Shown: positions 1 through 8,261 of the stretch, piece by piece
Layout: each line of letters begins with the position of its first letter
Numbering within the stretch: the first letter of the stretch is position 1
Source: Parolsenella massiliensis
GTDB taxonomy: Bacteria > Actinomycetota > Coriobacteriia > Coriobacteriales > Atopobiaceae
Direction of reading: 5' to 3'
Assembly: GCF_900143685.1 (NCBI RefSeq)
Contig: NZ_LT671675.1
Coordinates: forward strand, 905,111-969,110
DNA: 64,000 nt
The notes under the pieces: generated by a model
What the model saw: only the letters and a program-made list of their open reading frames with translations
The model's database searches: none
Told to the model about the DNA's origin: nothing
Position numbers and translations under genes: made by a program

Positions 1-1020
1 TTCTCCGAGCTTGTGGGCGCTCGAGTTGTCAGCGAGCCCCTCATCGAGGTCGTTCACGAGGAAGCCACATCTGTTCCCGAGGGGCGGAGCGTCATCGCTG
101 CGGGCCCTCTGTGCTCGTACGCCCTTGCCAGCTGTCTCTCGCAACTCGTGGGCAGCGAGTCCCTCTCCTTCTTCGATGCCGCCGCGCCCATCGTGGACGC
201 GGAGACGATCGATCGCTCCATCGTTTTCTCGCAGTCTCGCTACGAGGAGCAGGGGGCCGGCGACTATCTCAACTGCCCCATGAACAAGGATGAGTACGAG
301 GCATTTATGGAGGCGCTGCTTGGGGCCGAGCGCGTCGTGGCCCGTGACTTCGAGCAGAGGGACCTCTTCTGTGCCTGCCAGCCCGTCGAGGAAGTTGCTC
401 GCACGGGTATCGACGCCGCGCGCTACGGCGCCATGAAGCCCGTGGGGCTCACCGACCCCCGAACGGGGCGTCGCCCGTGGGCCGTGGTGCAGCTCAGGCC
501 CGAGAACGCGGACCGCACGTCCTACAACCTCGTGGGCTTCCAGACGAACCTCACGTGGCCCGAGCAGAAGCGCGTCTTCCGTCTCATCCCCGGGCTCGAG
601 AACGCCGAGTTCTTCCGCTATGGCGTCATGCACAGGAACTCGTTCGTCGACGCGCCCCGCGTGCTTGACGACACGTTTGCCATCCCGGGGACCAAGACGA
701 GGCTTGCGGGACAGATCTGCGGAACCGAGGGCTACACCGAGGCCATCGCCTCGGGTCTGCTTGCGGCGCTCAACACCTTTGCCGACGTCTCCGGCCTGGA
801 GCACGTCCGTCTCCCGCGAACGGGCGCGCTTGGCTCGCTCGTGTCCTATGCCACGAATCCCGCCACGTCTCCCTACCAGCCCATGCACGTCAACTTCGGC
901 ATCGTGCCGCCCCTGGAGGGTCCAAGGCTCAAGAAGCGCGAGCGCTACGCCCGCTATGCGGACCGCGCCATCACCGACCTTTCCGCCTACGTTGCCGAGC
1001 GCAATGACCTGTTCTCCTAG
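1..1020 (+). CDS. trmFO: TrmFO, folate-dependent tRNA (uracil-54-C5)-methyltransferase, 3' part
   Basis: The frame is open from base 1, so the start lies outside the window. The 339 visible residues cover roughly the last three quarters of a family that is usually about 440 residues long. TrmFO is a flavoprotein that makes ribothymidine at position 54 of the tRNA T-loop, using methylenetetrahydrofolate. The stretch LNCPMNKDEYEAF, the segment KPVGLTDPRTGRRPWAVVQL and the C-terminal HVNFGIVPPL region are typical of the family and separate it from the larger MnmG. The N-terminal FAD-binding GxGxxG motif is off the window. The gene overlaps the following recombinase by 17 bases, which suggests co-transcription. 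A trmFO-xerC-rpsB order is also familiar from Firmicutes. Confidence 0.93.
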   Translation, partial: FSELVGARVVSEPLIEVVHEEATSVPEGRSVIAAGPLCSYALASCLSQLVGSESLSFFDAAAPIVDAETIDRSIVFSQSRYEEQGAGDYLNCPMNKDEYEAFMEALLGAERVVARDFEQRDLFCACQPVEEVARTGIDAARYGAMKPVGLTDPRTGRRPWAVVQLRPENADRTSYNLVGFQTNLTWPEQKRVFRLIPGLENAEFFRYGVMHRNSFVDAPRVLDDTFAIPGTKTRLAGQICGTEGYTEAIASGLLAALNTFADVSGLEHVRLPRTGALGSLVSYATNPATSPYQPMHVNFGIVPPLEGPRLKKRERYARYADRAITDLSAYVAERNDLFS

Positions 1021-1942
1021 CGGGCGGCTCGAGCGCTCCCAAGACGAGTTCGAGCGCCGGGCGGGGGAGTTCTGCACCTATCTTCGAGACGTGCGCAACC
1101 TGTCTCCCAACACCATACGTGCGTACGAGACCGACCTTCAGGCACTCGTCGAATGGGCGAGGCGCGAGGGCGTCGACCCGTTCCACGTGTCCCACGGGCA
1201 GATCAGGGAATGGCTCGCCGAGCTTAGGGGCGCCGGGTATGCCACGACCACCCAGAACCGTCATCTTTCCGCGGTCCGCTCTCTCTACAAGTGGCTCGTG
1301 AGTCGCGACATCACGGACGAGGATGCGGCGGCTGCCGTCGCGAGCCCCAAGCTCTCCAAGCGCCTGCCCAGCACGCTCTCGGACTCAGACGTGGGGCGCC
1401 TGCTCTCGGCCTGTTCCGATGACCCGGAGGGCTTACGGGATCGGGCGCTCATTGAGCTGCTCTACGCGAGCGGCGCCCGAATCTCTGAGGCCTCGGCCCT
1501 CGACGTCCGCGACGTCGACGTGCGCCAGCGACAGGTGAGGCTTTTTGGCAAGGGTTCGAAGGAGCGCGTCGTTCCCTTGTACCCTCGAGCGGTCGAGGCG
1601 GTGCAGGCATACGTCAGGGACGCGCGGCCAAGCCTTGCCTGCTGCTCCGGCCGGGCAACCAACGCCCTGTTTCTCTCCAGCCGTGGTAACCGGATGAGCG
1701 CCGCGGCCCTTCGTGAGCGTTTCGAGCGCCTCGTGAAGCTCGCTGGGCTCGACCCGTCAATCACGCCGCACGCCATGCGCCACACCTTTGCGACGCAGCT
1801 CCTTGACGGCGGAGCCGACCTCAGAAGCGTTCAGGAGCTTCTCGGCCACGAGAGCCTCTCCACCACGCAGATATACACGCATCTTTCCGTGGAGCGGCTC
1901 AAGGCGGCGGCCCTGCAGGCGCATCCCAGGTCGGGCGAGTAG
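1004..1942 (+). CDS. xerC: XerC/XerD-type tyrosine recombinase
   Basis: A 312-residue protein, the normal length for XerC/XerD. These enzymes resolve chromosome dimers at dif, together with FtsK at the septum. The N-terminal SAM-like core-binding domain spans about residues 15-105 and the catalytic domain about 120-305. The catalytic set is visible: R159 in GARISE, K183 in FGKGSKER, H256 and R259 in HAMRH, H282 in GHESLS, and the nucleophile Y291 in IYTH. The ATG at 1004 is chosen because it gives a standard-length N-terminus. It sits inside the end of trmFO with a weak Shine-Dalgarno sequence, consistent with translational coupling. The symbol follows the trmFO-xerC neighbourhood; sequence alone does not separate XerC from XerD with certainty. 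No integrase-specific extension or att site is seen, so a mobile element is unlikely. Confidence 0.9.
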   Translation: MTCSPSGRLERSQDEFERRAGEFCTYLRDVRNLSPNTIRAYETDLQALVEWARREGVDPFHVSHGQIREWLAELRGAGYATTTQNRHLSAVRSLYKWLVSRDITDEDAAAAVASPKLSKRLPSTLSDSDVGRLLSACSDDPEGLRDRALIELLYASGARISEASALDVRDVDVRQRQVRLFGKGSKERVVPLYPRAVEAVQAYVRDARPSLACCSGRATNALFLSSRGNRMSAAALRERFERLVKLAGLDPSITPHAMRHTFATQLLDGGADLRSVQELLGHESLSTTQIYTHLSVERLKAAALQAHPRSGE

Positions 1943-1993
1943 GGTGGAGACGCACCTCTTGTGTGCTGCGCTTGAAGAGGCTCAACGCACGTC

Positions 1994-2022
1994 TTGCGCC
2001 ATGGATGCCGCGCTGCTAAACT
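1994..2022 (+). promoter_or_regulatory. Probable sigma-70 promoter of rpsB
   Basis: TTGCGC (1994-1999) and TAAACT (2017-2022) are separated by exactly 17 bases. Transcription would start near 2029, leaving an untranslated leader of about 120 bases before rpsB. That leader contains a CCCAC-ACAC-GTGGG hairpin near 2087-2103 and could host S2-type feedback control, but this is inference. Confidence 0.6.
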
Positions 2023-2147
2023 AACCAACCGCTGTGCAATCGCCAGCACCAACACACACGCGTCGCGACCTGACGGCCACGGTGCCCACACACGTGGGTG
2101 GCCCAATGGGATGACCGGCGCGGAGGCCAACCAAGAAAGGTAGCACC

Positions 2148-2903
2148 ATGGCAGTCAAGATTAACCTTAACACCCTGCTCGAGGCCGGTTGCCACTACGG
2201 CCACCAGACCCGCCGCTGGAACCCCAAGATGAAGCCCTACATCTTCGGCGAGCGCAACGGCATCTACATCCTCGACCTCAAGCAGACGATTCTCGACGCT
2301 GACCGCGCCTACACGTTCCTCAAGGAGACGGCCGCCAAGGGTGGTAAGATTCTGTTCGTTGGCACCAAGAAGCAGGCCCAGGAGCCGGTCGCCACGCAGG
2401 CCACCCGCTGCGGCATGCCCTACATCAACCAGCGCTGGCTCGGCGGCGTGCTCACCAACTTCGTGACCATGCGCTCCCGCATCGACCGCATGGAGGAGCT
2501 CGAGGCCATGGTAGAGGACGGTCGCATGGCTGCCCGTGGCAAGAAGGAGCAGGCTGTGCTCACCAAGGAGCTCGAGAAGCTCCAGCGCAACCTCGGTGGC
2601 GTCCGTGACATGCGTCAGCTTCCCGCCGCCCTCTTCGTCATCGACTCCAAGCGTGAGGAGCTCGCCATCCGCGAGGCCAACCGCCTGCACATCCCGGTCG
2701 TCGCCCTGCTCGACACCAACTCCGACCCCGACGTCGTTGACTACGGTATCCCCGCGAACGACGATGCCATTCGCTCCGTCGCCCTCATGACCGAGCTCGT
2801 CGCCGACGCCGTCCTGGCCGGCACTGGCAAGGAGCAGATCACGGCCGAGGAGATGGCCGCTGGCGAGACCACCCCTGCCGTCGAGGCGCCCGCTGCCGAG
2901 TAG
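2148..2903 (+). CDS. rpsB: 30S ribosomal protein S2
   Basis: 251 residues, a normal bacterial S2. Diagnostic stretches are [17 protein letters not shown] near the start, [12 protein letters not shown], and [12 protein letters not shown] in the middle. S2 joins the 30S subunit late and is needed for S1 and mRNA binding. The ATG at 2148 follows an AAAGG Shine-Dalgarno and is where S2 similarity begins. The C-terminal 25 residues are an acidic, Ala/Glu/Pro-rich tail, as in many actinobacterial S2 proteins. The gene pairs with tsf downstream, the almost universal rpsB-tsf order. The 117-base gap to tsf contains hairpins that may tune the ratio of the two products. Confidence 0.98.
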   Translation: MAVKINLNTLLEAGCHYGHQTRRWNPKMKPYIFGERNGIYILDLKQTILDADRAYTFLKETAAKGGKILFVGTKKQAQEPVATQATRCGMPYINQRWLGGVLTNFVTMRSRIDRMEELEAMVEDGRMAARGKKEQAVLTKELEKLQRNLGGVRDMRQLPAALFVIDSKREELAIREANRLHIPVVALLDTNSDPDVVDYGIPANDDAIRSVALMTELVADAVLAGTGKEQITAEEMAAGETTPAVEAPAAE

Positions 2904-2938
2904 CCGCTAGGCCGCGTCGCAGCAAAATCAGGACTCTT

Positions 2939-2999
2939 GGGCGCCGTCCTTCTCTGGGCGGCGCCCGCATGTAAAGCGAAAGCGTGCGTATCTACGCAC
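2939..2999 (+). other. Two hairpins in the rpsB-tsf spacer
   Basis: The first hairpin has 8-base arms GGGCGCCG/CGGCGCCC (2939-2946 and 2959-2966). The second is GTGCGT-ATCT-ACGCAC (2984-2999), ending about 20 bases before the tsf start. Neither is followed by a T tract, so simple termination is unlikely. Partial attenuation, RNA processing or transcript stabilisation are possible. Confidence 0.45.
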
Positions 3000-3020
3000 A
3001 GACACGAGAGAGAGGCACTC

Positions 3021-3893
3021 ATGGCTCAGATCACCGCCGCGCTCGTCAAGCAGCTCCGCGAGATGACCGACTCCCCGATGATGGAGTGCAAGAAGGCGCT
3101 CGTCGAGGCTGACGGCGACATCGAGAAGGCCGTTGACGTCCTTCGCAAGATGGGCATGGCCAAGGCCGTCAAGAAGGCCGGCCGCGAGACCAACGAGGGC
3201 ACCGTCGCCGCCTACGTCTCCGAGTGCGGCAAGGTCGCCGCGCTCGTCGAGGTCACCTGCGAGACCGACTTCGTCGGTGGCAACCCCAAGTTCACCGGCT
3301 TCGCCAAGAACGTCGCTGCCGTCGTCGCCAAGGCCGACCCGGCTGACGTCGAGGCCCTCAAGGCCGCCGAGTTCTCCACGAACGAGACGGTCGACGCCGC
3401 CCTCACCGAGATGATCCACACCATGGGCGAGAACATGAAGATCGCCCGCTTCGCCCGTCGCAAGGTCGAGAACGGCGCCTTCGGCTCCTACGTTCACGCC
3501 AACGGCAAGCTCGGCACCATCGTTGAGTTCACGTTCTCCAAGCCCGAGACCGCCCAGGCCGAGGCCTTCAAGACCTTCGCTCACGACGTCGCCATGCAGG
3601 CTGCCGCCGCCGGCGCCATCTCCGCCCGTCGCGAGGACGTCCCGGCCGAGATCGTCGAGCACGAGATGAGCATCTACAAGGCTCAGGCCGCCGAGTCCGG
3701 CAAGCCCGAGGCCATCCAGGTCAAGATCGCCGAGGGTCGCCTCAACAAGTTCTTCGGTGAGTCCGTCCTCTCCGAGCAGGCCTTCATCAAGGATGGCGAC
3801 ATCACCATCCGCCAGTACGCCGAGAAGGTCGGCAAGGAGCTCGGTGACACCATCGAGGTCGTTGCCTTCGATCGCTTCACCTTCGGCGAGTAG
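3021..3893 (+). CDS. tsf: Elongation factor Ts
   Basis: 290 residues. EF-Ts is the guanine-nucleotide exchange factor for EF-Tu. The N-terminal UBA-like domain (MAQITAALVKQLREMT) is followed by MMECKKALVEADGDIEKAVDVLR, and the core carries the family hallmark CETDFVGGNPKF, which corresponds to the usual TDFVARN. A C-terminal dimerisation-like repeat is present. The ATG at 3021 is chosen because the conserved MAQIT start and a GAGAGAGG Shine-Dalgarno precede it; a longer reading frame upstream has no homologous sequence. It lies downstream of rpsB and upstream of a strong terminator, so rpsB-tsf is a two-gene unit. Confidence 0.98.
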   Translation: MAQITAALVKQLREMTDSPMMECKKALVEADGDIEKAVDVLRKMGMAKAVKKAGRETNEGTVAAYVSECGKVAALVEVTCETDFVGGNPKFTGFAKNVAAVVAKADPADVEALKAAEFSTNETVDAALTEMIHTMGENMKIARFARRKVENGAFGSYVHANGKLGTIVEFTFSKPETAQAEAFKTFAHDVAMQAAAAGAISARREDVPAEIVEHEMSIYKAQAAESGKPEAIQVKIAEGRLNKFFGESVLSEQAFIKDGDITIRQYAEKVGKELGDTIEVVAFDRFTFGE

Positions 3894-3916
3894 CCTTATC
3901 TAGGCACAAGAGCCTC

Positions 3917-3955
3917 AGAGGCCCGGCATCCCATGGGTGCCGGGCCTCTTCTTAT
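3917..3955 (+). terminator. Terminator after tsf
   Basis: A perfect 12-base stem AGAGGCCCGGCA/TGCCGGGCCTCT, extended by TCCCA/TGGG in the loop, is followed by the pyrimidine-rich CTTCTTATG. It closes the rpsB-tsf unit 24 bases after the tsf stop. Confidence 0.75.
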
Positions 3956-4041
3956 GCGCGTACCGTTCAAATCGACGTCAACGGCCCTGGCTCTGCTAGT
4001 ATCTTTACGAATAGGCTAACCAAGAGGAAGGGAAGTATCCC

Positions 4042-4770
4042 TTGACGGACTATATGTACAAGCGAGTGCTCCTTAAGCTTTCCGGCGAAGCCCTCATGGG
4101 CGAGGCGGGCTATGGCATCGACCCCAAGGTCGTTGACCACCTCGCCAAGGAGATCAAGCTCATCCATGACGACGGTGTCCAGGTTGGCGTCGTCGTGGGC
4201 GGCGGCAACATCTTCCGCGGCGTCGCCGGTGCCGCCGGTGGCATGGACCGCGCCCAGGCAGACTACATGGGCATGCTCGCCACCGTCATGAACGCGCTGG
4301 CCCTCCAGGACGGCTTCGAGCGCAACGGCATGACCGCTCGCGTCATGAGCGCCATCAAGATGGACGAGGTTGCCGAGCCCTACATTCGCCGTCGAGCCAT
4401 CAAGCACCTCGAGAAGGGCTACATCGCCATCTTCGCCGCCGGCTCTGGCAACCCCTACTTCACCACTGACACCGCCGCGGCGCTCCGCGCCTGCGAGATC
4501 GATGCCGACTGCCTCATGAAGGCCACGAAGGTCGACGGCATCTACGACTCCGATCCCATGAAGAACCCGGATGCCAAGCGCTTCGACACTATCACGTACC
4601 GCGAGGTCCTCACGCGTGACCTCAAGGTCATGGACGCCACGGCCACGGCGCTTTGCTCCGACAACAACATGTCCATGATCGTGTTCAACATCGACCAGCC
4701 GCACGTCTTCGCAGACGCTCTCAAGGGACTGCCGGTTGGCACCACCGTCGTTGGGGAGGAGACCCACTAA
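4042..4770 (+). CDS. pyrH: Uridylate kinase (UMP kinase)
   Basis: 242 residues of the bacterial hexameric UMP kinase family (amino-acid-kinase fold). It phosphorylates UMP to UDP and is feedback-controlled by UTP and GTP. Visible hallmarks are [13 protein letters not shown] near the N-terminus, [11 protein letters not shown], the segment [17 protein letters not shown], and [20 protein letters not shown]. The TTG at 4042 is preferred because GGAAGGGAAG lies about six bases upstream; the in-frame ATG at 4054 would put it 18 bases away. A TAGTAT element at 3997-4002 could be the -10 of its promoter, but no good -35 is seen. The stop overlaps the frr start by one base. Confidence 0.96.
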   Translation: MTDYMYKRVLLKLSGEALMGEAGYGIDPKVVDHLAKEIKLIHDDGVQVGVVVGGGNIFRGVAGAAGGMDRAQADYMGMLATVMNALALQDGFERNGMTARVMSAIKMDEVAEPYIRRRAIKHLEKGYIAIFAAGSGNPYFTTDTAAALRACEIDADCLMKATKVDGIYDSDPMKNPDAKRFDTITYREVLTRDLKVMDATATALCSDNNMSMIVFNIDQPHVFADALKGLPVGTTVVGEETH

Positions 4771-5315
4771 TGAGCGAGATCACCGATACCGCCCGTGACC
4801 GCATGGAGAAGTGCCTCGAGGCGCTCAAGACCAACTTTGGCAAGGTCCGCACGGGGCGCGCCAACCCGCACGTCCTCGACTCCATCATGGTCGACTACTA
4901 CGGCCAGTCCACGCCCGTGACCCAGCTTGCCGGCGTCAAGGTTCCCGAGGCCAGCATGCTCGTGGTCGAGCCGTGGGACAAGACGAGCCTCAACGCCATC
5001 GAGAAGGCCATCTCCCAGTCCGACCTTGGCATCACCCCGTCCAACGACGGTCAGGTCATTCGCCTTCCGTTCCCCAAGCCCACCGGAGAGCGCCGCAAGG
5101 AGCTTGCCAAGGAGTGCCGCACGCTCGCCGAGGAGGCCCGTGTGGCCGTCCGCAACGTTCGTCGCGAGGCAAACGGCAAGCTCGAGCGCGACGAGGAGCT
5201 CTCCGAGGACGACGTGCGCCGCGAGCAGGCCAAGGTCCAGAAGCTCACGGACGACTTCGTGAAGAAGATTGACGAGGCGACCAAGGCCAAAGAGGCCGAG
5301 GTCATGGAGATCTAG
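4770..5315 (+). CDS. frr: Ribosome recycling factor
   Basis: 181 residues, close to the usual 185. RRF splits post-termination ribosomes with EF-G. Characteristic runs are KVRTGRANPHVLD, YYGQSTPVTQLA, WDKTSLNAIEKAI, RLPFPKPTGERRKEL and the final helix TDDFVKKIDEATKAKE. The ATG at 4770 shares its first base with the pyrH stop and has GGGGAGGAG upstream, giving translational coupling. pyrH-frr is a nearly universal bacterial pair. Confidence 0.98.
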   Translation: MSEITDTARDRMEKCLEALKTNFGKVRTGRANPHVLDSIMVDYYGQSTPVTQLAGVKVPEASMLVVEPWDKTSLNAIEKAISQSDLGITPSNDGQVIRLPFPKPTGERRKELAKECRTLAEEARVAVRNVRREANGKLERDEELSEDDVRREQAKVQKLTDDFVKKIDEATKAKEAEVMEI

Positions 5316-5323
5316 AACAGCGG

Positions 5324-6118
5324 GTGTATCGCGTGCAGCGTGACGATCAAGAGCTGATCAACTACTTCTCGGAGCCTCCCGCCGACGTCTGCCTCGACGA
5401 CGTCGACCTCGGGAGGCTCCCGAGCCATATCTCCGTCATCATGGACGGCAACGGCCGCTGGGCCACGCGCCAGGGCATGGAGCGCGGCCAAGGCCACATC
5501 GCCGGCATCTCGAGCCTGCGTGAGACCATCACCGCCTGTGTCCGCCTCGGCATCGACGTCCTGAGCGCCTATGCGTTCTCGACGGAGAACTGGAAGCGTC
5601 CGCAGAAGGAGGTGGACCTTCTCATGCATCTCTTCGCAACCACCCTCGTGAAGGAGCTGCCGCTGTTCCACCAGGAGAACGTCCGCCTCGAGTTCCTGGG
5701 TGACATCGAGTCGCTTCCCGAGAAGACGCGGAAGGTCTTTGAGCAGGGCCTGAGCGAGACGGCCGACCACACGGGTATGACGCTCGCCCTTGCCGTGAAC
5801 TATGGCGCGCGCGCCGAGCTCGCCCGTGCCGCTCGACTCATCTCCCAGGAAGTGGCCGAGGGCACGCTTGCCGTAGAGGACATCGACCAAAAATGTGTGG
5901 CCGACCACCTCTACACGGCCGACCTCCCGGACCCGGAGCTGCTCATCCGCACCTCCGGCGAGCTCAGGCTCTCCAACTACCTGCTATGGCAGCTCGCCTA
6001 CAGCGAGTTCTACGTCACCGATACCCTGTGGCCCGACTTCGACCGCTGGGAGCTCCTCCGCGCCATTCGCGCCTTTCAGGGCCGCGACCGTCGCTTTGGC
6101 GGGGTGAGCGCCAAGTGA
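5324..6118 (+). CDS. uppS: Isoprenyl transferase (undecaprenyl diphosphate synthase)
   Basis: 264 residues of the cis-prenyltransferase family. It condenses isopentenyl diphosphates into the C55 carrier used for peptidoglycan and wall polymers. The signature IMDGNGRWATRQGMERGQGH carries the catalytic Asp, and the C-terminal signature SNYLLWQLAYSEFYV is complete. The GTG at 5324 lies 8 bases after frr; a second in-frame GTG at 5333 is an equally weak alternative, as neither has a strong Shine-Dalgarno. The stop overlaps the cdsA start (GTGA). It belongs to a lipid-carrier block with cdsA and dxr. Confidence 0.95.
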   Translation: MYRVQRDDQELINYFSEPPADVCLDDVDLGRLPSHISVIMDGNGRWATRQGMERGQGHIAGISSLRETITACVRLGIDVLSAYAFSTENWKRPQKEVDLLMHLFATTLVKELPLFHQENVRLEFLGDIESLPEKTRKVFEQGLSETADHTGMTLALAVNYGARAELARAARLISQEVAEGTLAVEDIDQKCVADHLYTADLPDPELLIRTSGELRLSNYLLWQLAYSEFYVTDTLWPDFDRWELLRAIRAFQGRDRRFGGVSAK

Positions 6119-7068
6119 GCCAGACCGAGCGTGGGGGAGCGAGCACCCGCACCAACGCGCCCAAGACCCTCGACTCCGCCTCCGAGTCGCTCGAGCGTCG
6201 CCGCAAGGCCCATGAGGGCGAGCGCGTCGTGGGTGGCCTCAAGAGCCAGAAGGCGCGCAGCTGGACCGAGAAGCTGCTCACCCGCACCACGTCTGGCCTC
6301 GTCTATGCGCTGTGCATCTTCGCTTGCCTGTTCTGGGGACGCATTCCCACGGCGGTGCTCGTTGGCGCCATGGCTTGGCTCTGTGGCTCGGAGTTCTATC
6401 GCATGGCCAGGCTCGCCGGTCGCATGCCCAACGAGTTCGTTGGGCTGTGTGCCGTCGTCCTCTATCCCTTGGCGGCGCTCGCCAGGCCCGAGGCCGAGAC
6501 GGGCATCACGCTGCTGCTCATGCTCGCCTGCGGAACCTGGTACGTGCTCACGCCTCGGGCGAGCATCTCTGACGCCTCCATCACGGTCTTCGGCGCCGCC
6601 TACACGGGGCTTCTCTTCTCCTCGGTCGTCACGATTCGCTCGTGTGACGCCGGCTTTGACGGTGCCCTGCTCACGTTTGGCGTCATGGGCTCCGTGTGGG
6701 TCAACGACGCGTTCGCCTACCTCGTGGGCTCCAAGCTCGGACGCCACAAGCTGGCACCGCGCATCTCTCCCAACAAGAGCTGGGAGGGACTGGTCGGCGG
6801 TCTTGTGGGCTCGTGTATCGTGTGGGTCATCGTCTGGGCCCTCGGCGTTCGATCTATCAACCTGGGACTAGCGCTGCTCGCAGGCGTCCTGTGCGGATGC
6901 GCGGGCGTCGTCGGCGACCTGTTCGAGAGCCGTCTCAAGCGAAGCGTGGGCGTCAAGGACTCCGGCAACTTCATGCCCGGTCACGGCGGCCTTCTCGACC
7001 GCTCGGACTCCATGCTGTTCGCCTGTATGACGGCTTACTTCGTGCTCCACTACGGAGGAATACTTTGA
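6115..7068 (+). CDS. cdsA: Phosphatidate cytidylyltransferase (CDP-diglyceride synthase)
   Basis: 317 residues, integral membrane. It makes CDP-diacylglycerol from phosphatidate and CTP, feeding the two CDP-alcohol phosphatidyltransferases elsewhere in this window. The C-terminal family signature is visible as KRSVGVKDSGNFMPGHGGLLDRSDSMLF, broken here as KRSVGVKDSGNFMPG and HGGLLDRSDSMLF. PRISPNKSWEG-like sequence (RISPNKSWEGLVGG) is also present, and about eight hydrophobic segments follow a hydrophilic N-terminal 65 residues. The GTG at 6115 is chosen because it overlaps the uppS stop; the extra N-terminal residues are Ser/Thr/Lys/Arg-rich and presumably cytoplasmic. Confidence 0.95.
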   Translation: MSQTERGGASTRTNAPKTLDSASESLERRRKAHEGERVVGGLKSQKARSWTEKLLTRTTSGLVYALCIFACLFWGRIPTAVLVGAMAWLCGSEFYRMARLAGRMPNEFVGLCAVVLYPLAALARPEAETGITLLLMLACGTWYVLTPRASISDASITVFGAAYTGLLFSSVVTIRSCDAGFDGALLTFGVMGSVWVNDAFAYLVGSKLGRHKLAPRISPNKSWEGLVGGLVGSCIVWVIVWALGVRSINLGLALLAGVLCGCAGVVGDLFESRLKRSVGVKDSGNFMPGHGGLLDRSDSMLFACMTAYFVLHYGGIL

Positions 7069-8261
7069 GCATCTTCGAGGACATCTCAAGCACCATCACC
7101 AGGGAGCGCCCGCTACGCGTGGCGCTCCTTGGCTGCTCGGGCTCCATCGGCAAGCAGACGCTAGACGTCGTCCGCATGCATCCAGACAAGCTGAGGCTCA
7201 CTGCCCTCGCCGTGAACTCATCGTGCGAGGGGCTCGTAAGGGCCGCCCGTGAGTTCGATGTGAGCCACGTGGCCATCGCCGACGAGACCCGTAGGAACGA
7301 CCCGGCCCTCGCAGAGCTTCCCAAGGACTGTGAGCTCGGGTTTGGCCAGGACAGCGTCACTCGGCTCGCAAGCCTTCCCGACGTCGACAGCGTGCTCGTC
7401 GCCGTCGTGGGCGAGGCCGGCATCTGGGCGAGCCATGAGGCGCTAAGGGCCGGCAAGATCTGGGCGCCGGCCAATAAGGAGGCGCTCGTCATCGGCGGTG
7501 ACCTGCTCATGCCCATGGCCAAGCCGGGCCGAGTCCTTCCTGTTGACTCCGAGCACAACGCCATCTACCAGTGCCTCGTTGGCGAGCGTCGCCATGACGT
7601 GAAGAAAATCTGGCTCACGTGCTCTGGTGGTCCGTTCTTTGGCCGCACGAGGGAGCAGCTCGCGAGCGTCACGGCGGCCGACGCCCTCGCTCACCCCACG
7701 TGGAAGATGGGCGCAAAGATCACGATTGACTGCGCCACGCTCATGAACAAGGGCCTCGAGGTCATCGAGGCGCACCACCTGTTCGATGTGCCTATCGACG
7801 ACGTCAACGTGCTCGTGCATCGCCAGAGCAAGATTCACAGTGCGGTCGAGTTCGCGGATGGCTCCGTAAAAGCGCAGCTTGGCCCCTCTGACATGCGTGT
7901 GGCCATCCAATATGCGCTTAGCTATCCCGAGCGCTGGGAGTCGCCCGCCGCCCACGTTGACTGGCGCTGCTCCGAGCCGCTCACCTTTGCCGCCCCGGAC
8001 ACGGAGGCGTTCCGTTGCCTTGACCTTGCGCTCAGTGCCGGCAAGACCGGCGGCACGCTGCCCTGCGCGATGAACGCGGCGAACGAGGTCGCAAACGAGG
8101 CCTTCCGCGAGGGGCGATGCGGTTTCACCGACATCGATGCCATCGTCGAGGGCGTCATGGACGCCACTCACGTGGAGCCGCTCTCCTCGCTTGAGCAGAT
8201 CGCCGAGGTTGACGCTCTGGCCCGCACGCGTGCCCGCGACCTTCTTATGAGGCGTGCATGA
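7065..8261 (+). CDS. dxr: 1-deoxy-D-xylulose 5-phosphate reductoisomerase
   Basis: 398 residues. Dxr is the first committed enzyme of the MEP isoprenoid pathway; it uses NADPH and a divalent metal. The N-terminal NADPH-binding loop is LLGCSGSIGKQTLDV. The substrate and metal region reads VLPVDSEHNAIYQCL, with LTCSGGPFFG following, and KMGAKITIDCATLMNKGLEVIEAH is typical of the family. The TTG at 7065 is chosen because GGAGGA lies six bases upstream and the codon overlaps the cdsA stop. Together with ispG and ispH in this window it shows that the organism uses the MEP route. Confidence 0.96.
   Translation: MSIFEDISSTITRERPLRVALLGCSGSIGKQTLDVVRMHPDKLRLTALAVNSSCEGLVRAAREFDVSHVAIADETRRNDPALAELPKDCELGFGQDSVTRLASLPDVDSVLVAVVGEAGIWASHEALRAGKIWAPANKEALVIGGDLLMPMAKPGRVLPVDSEHNAIYQCLVGERRHDVKKIWLTCSGGPFFGRTREQLASVTAADALAHPTWKMGAKITIDCATLMNKGLEVIEAHHLFDVPIDDVNVLVHRQSKIHSAVEFADGSVKAQLGPSDMRVAIQYALSYPERWESPAAHVDWRCSEPLTFAAPDTEAFRCLDLALSAGKTGGTLPCAMNAANEVANEAFREGRCGFTDIDAIVEGVMDATHVEPLSSLEQIAEVDALARTRARDLLMRRA

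Noticed and set aside
1004-1942. Tyrosine recombinase considered as a phage or island integrase
   Set aside because: Standard 312-residue Xer form in the conserved trmFO-xerC-rpsB context, without att repeats or an integrase-type N-terminal domain.
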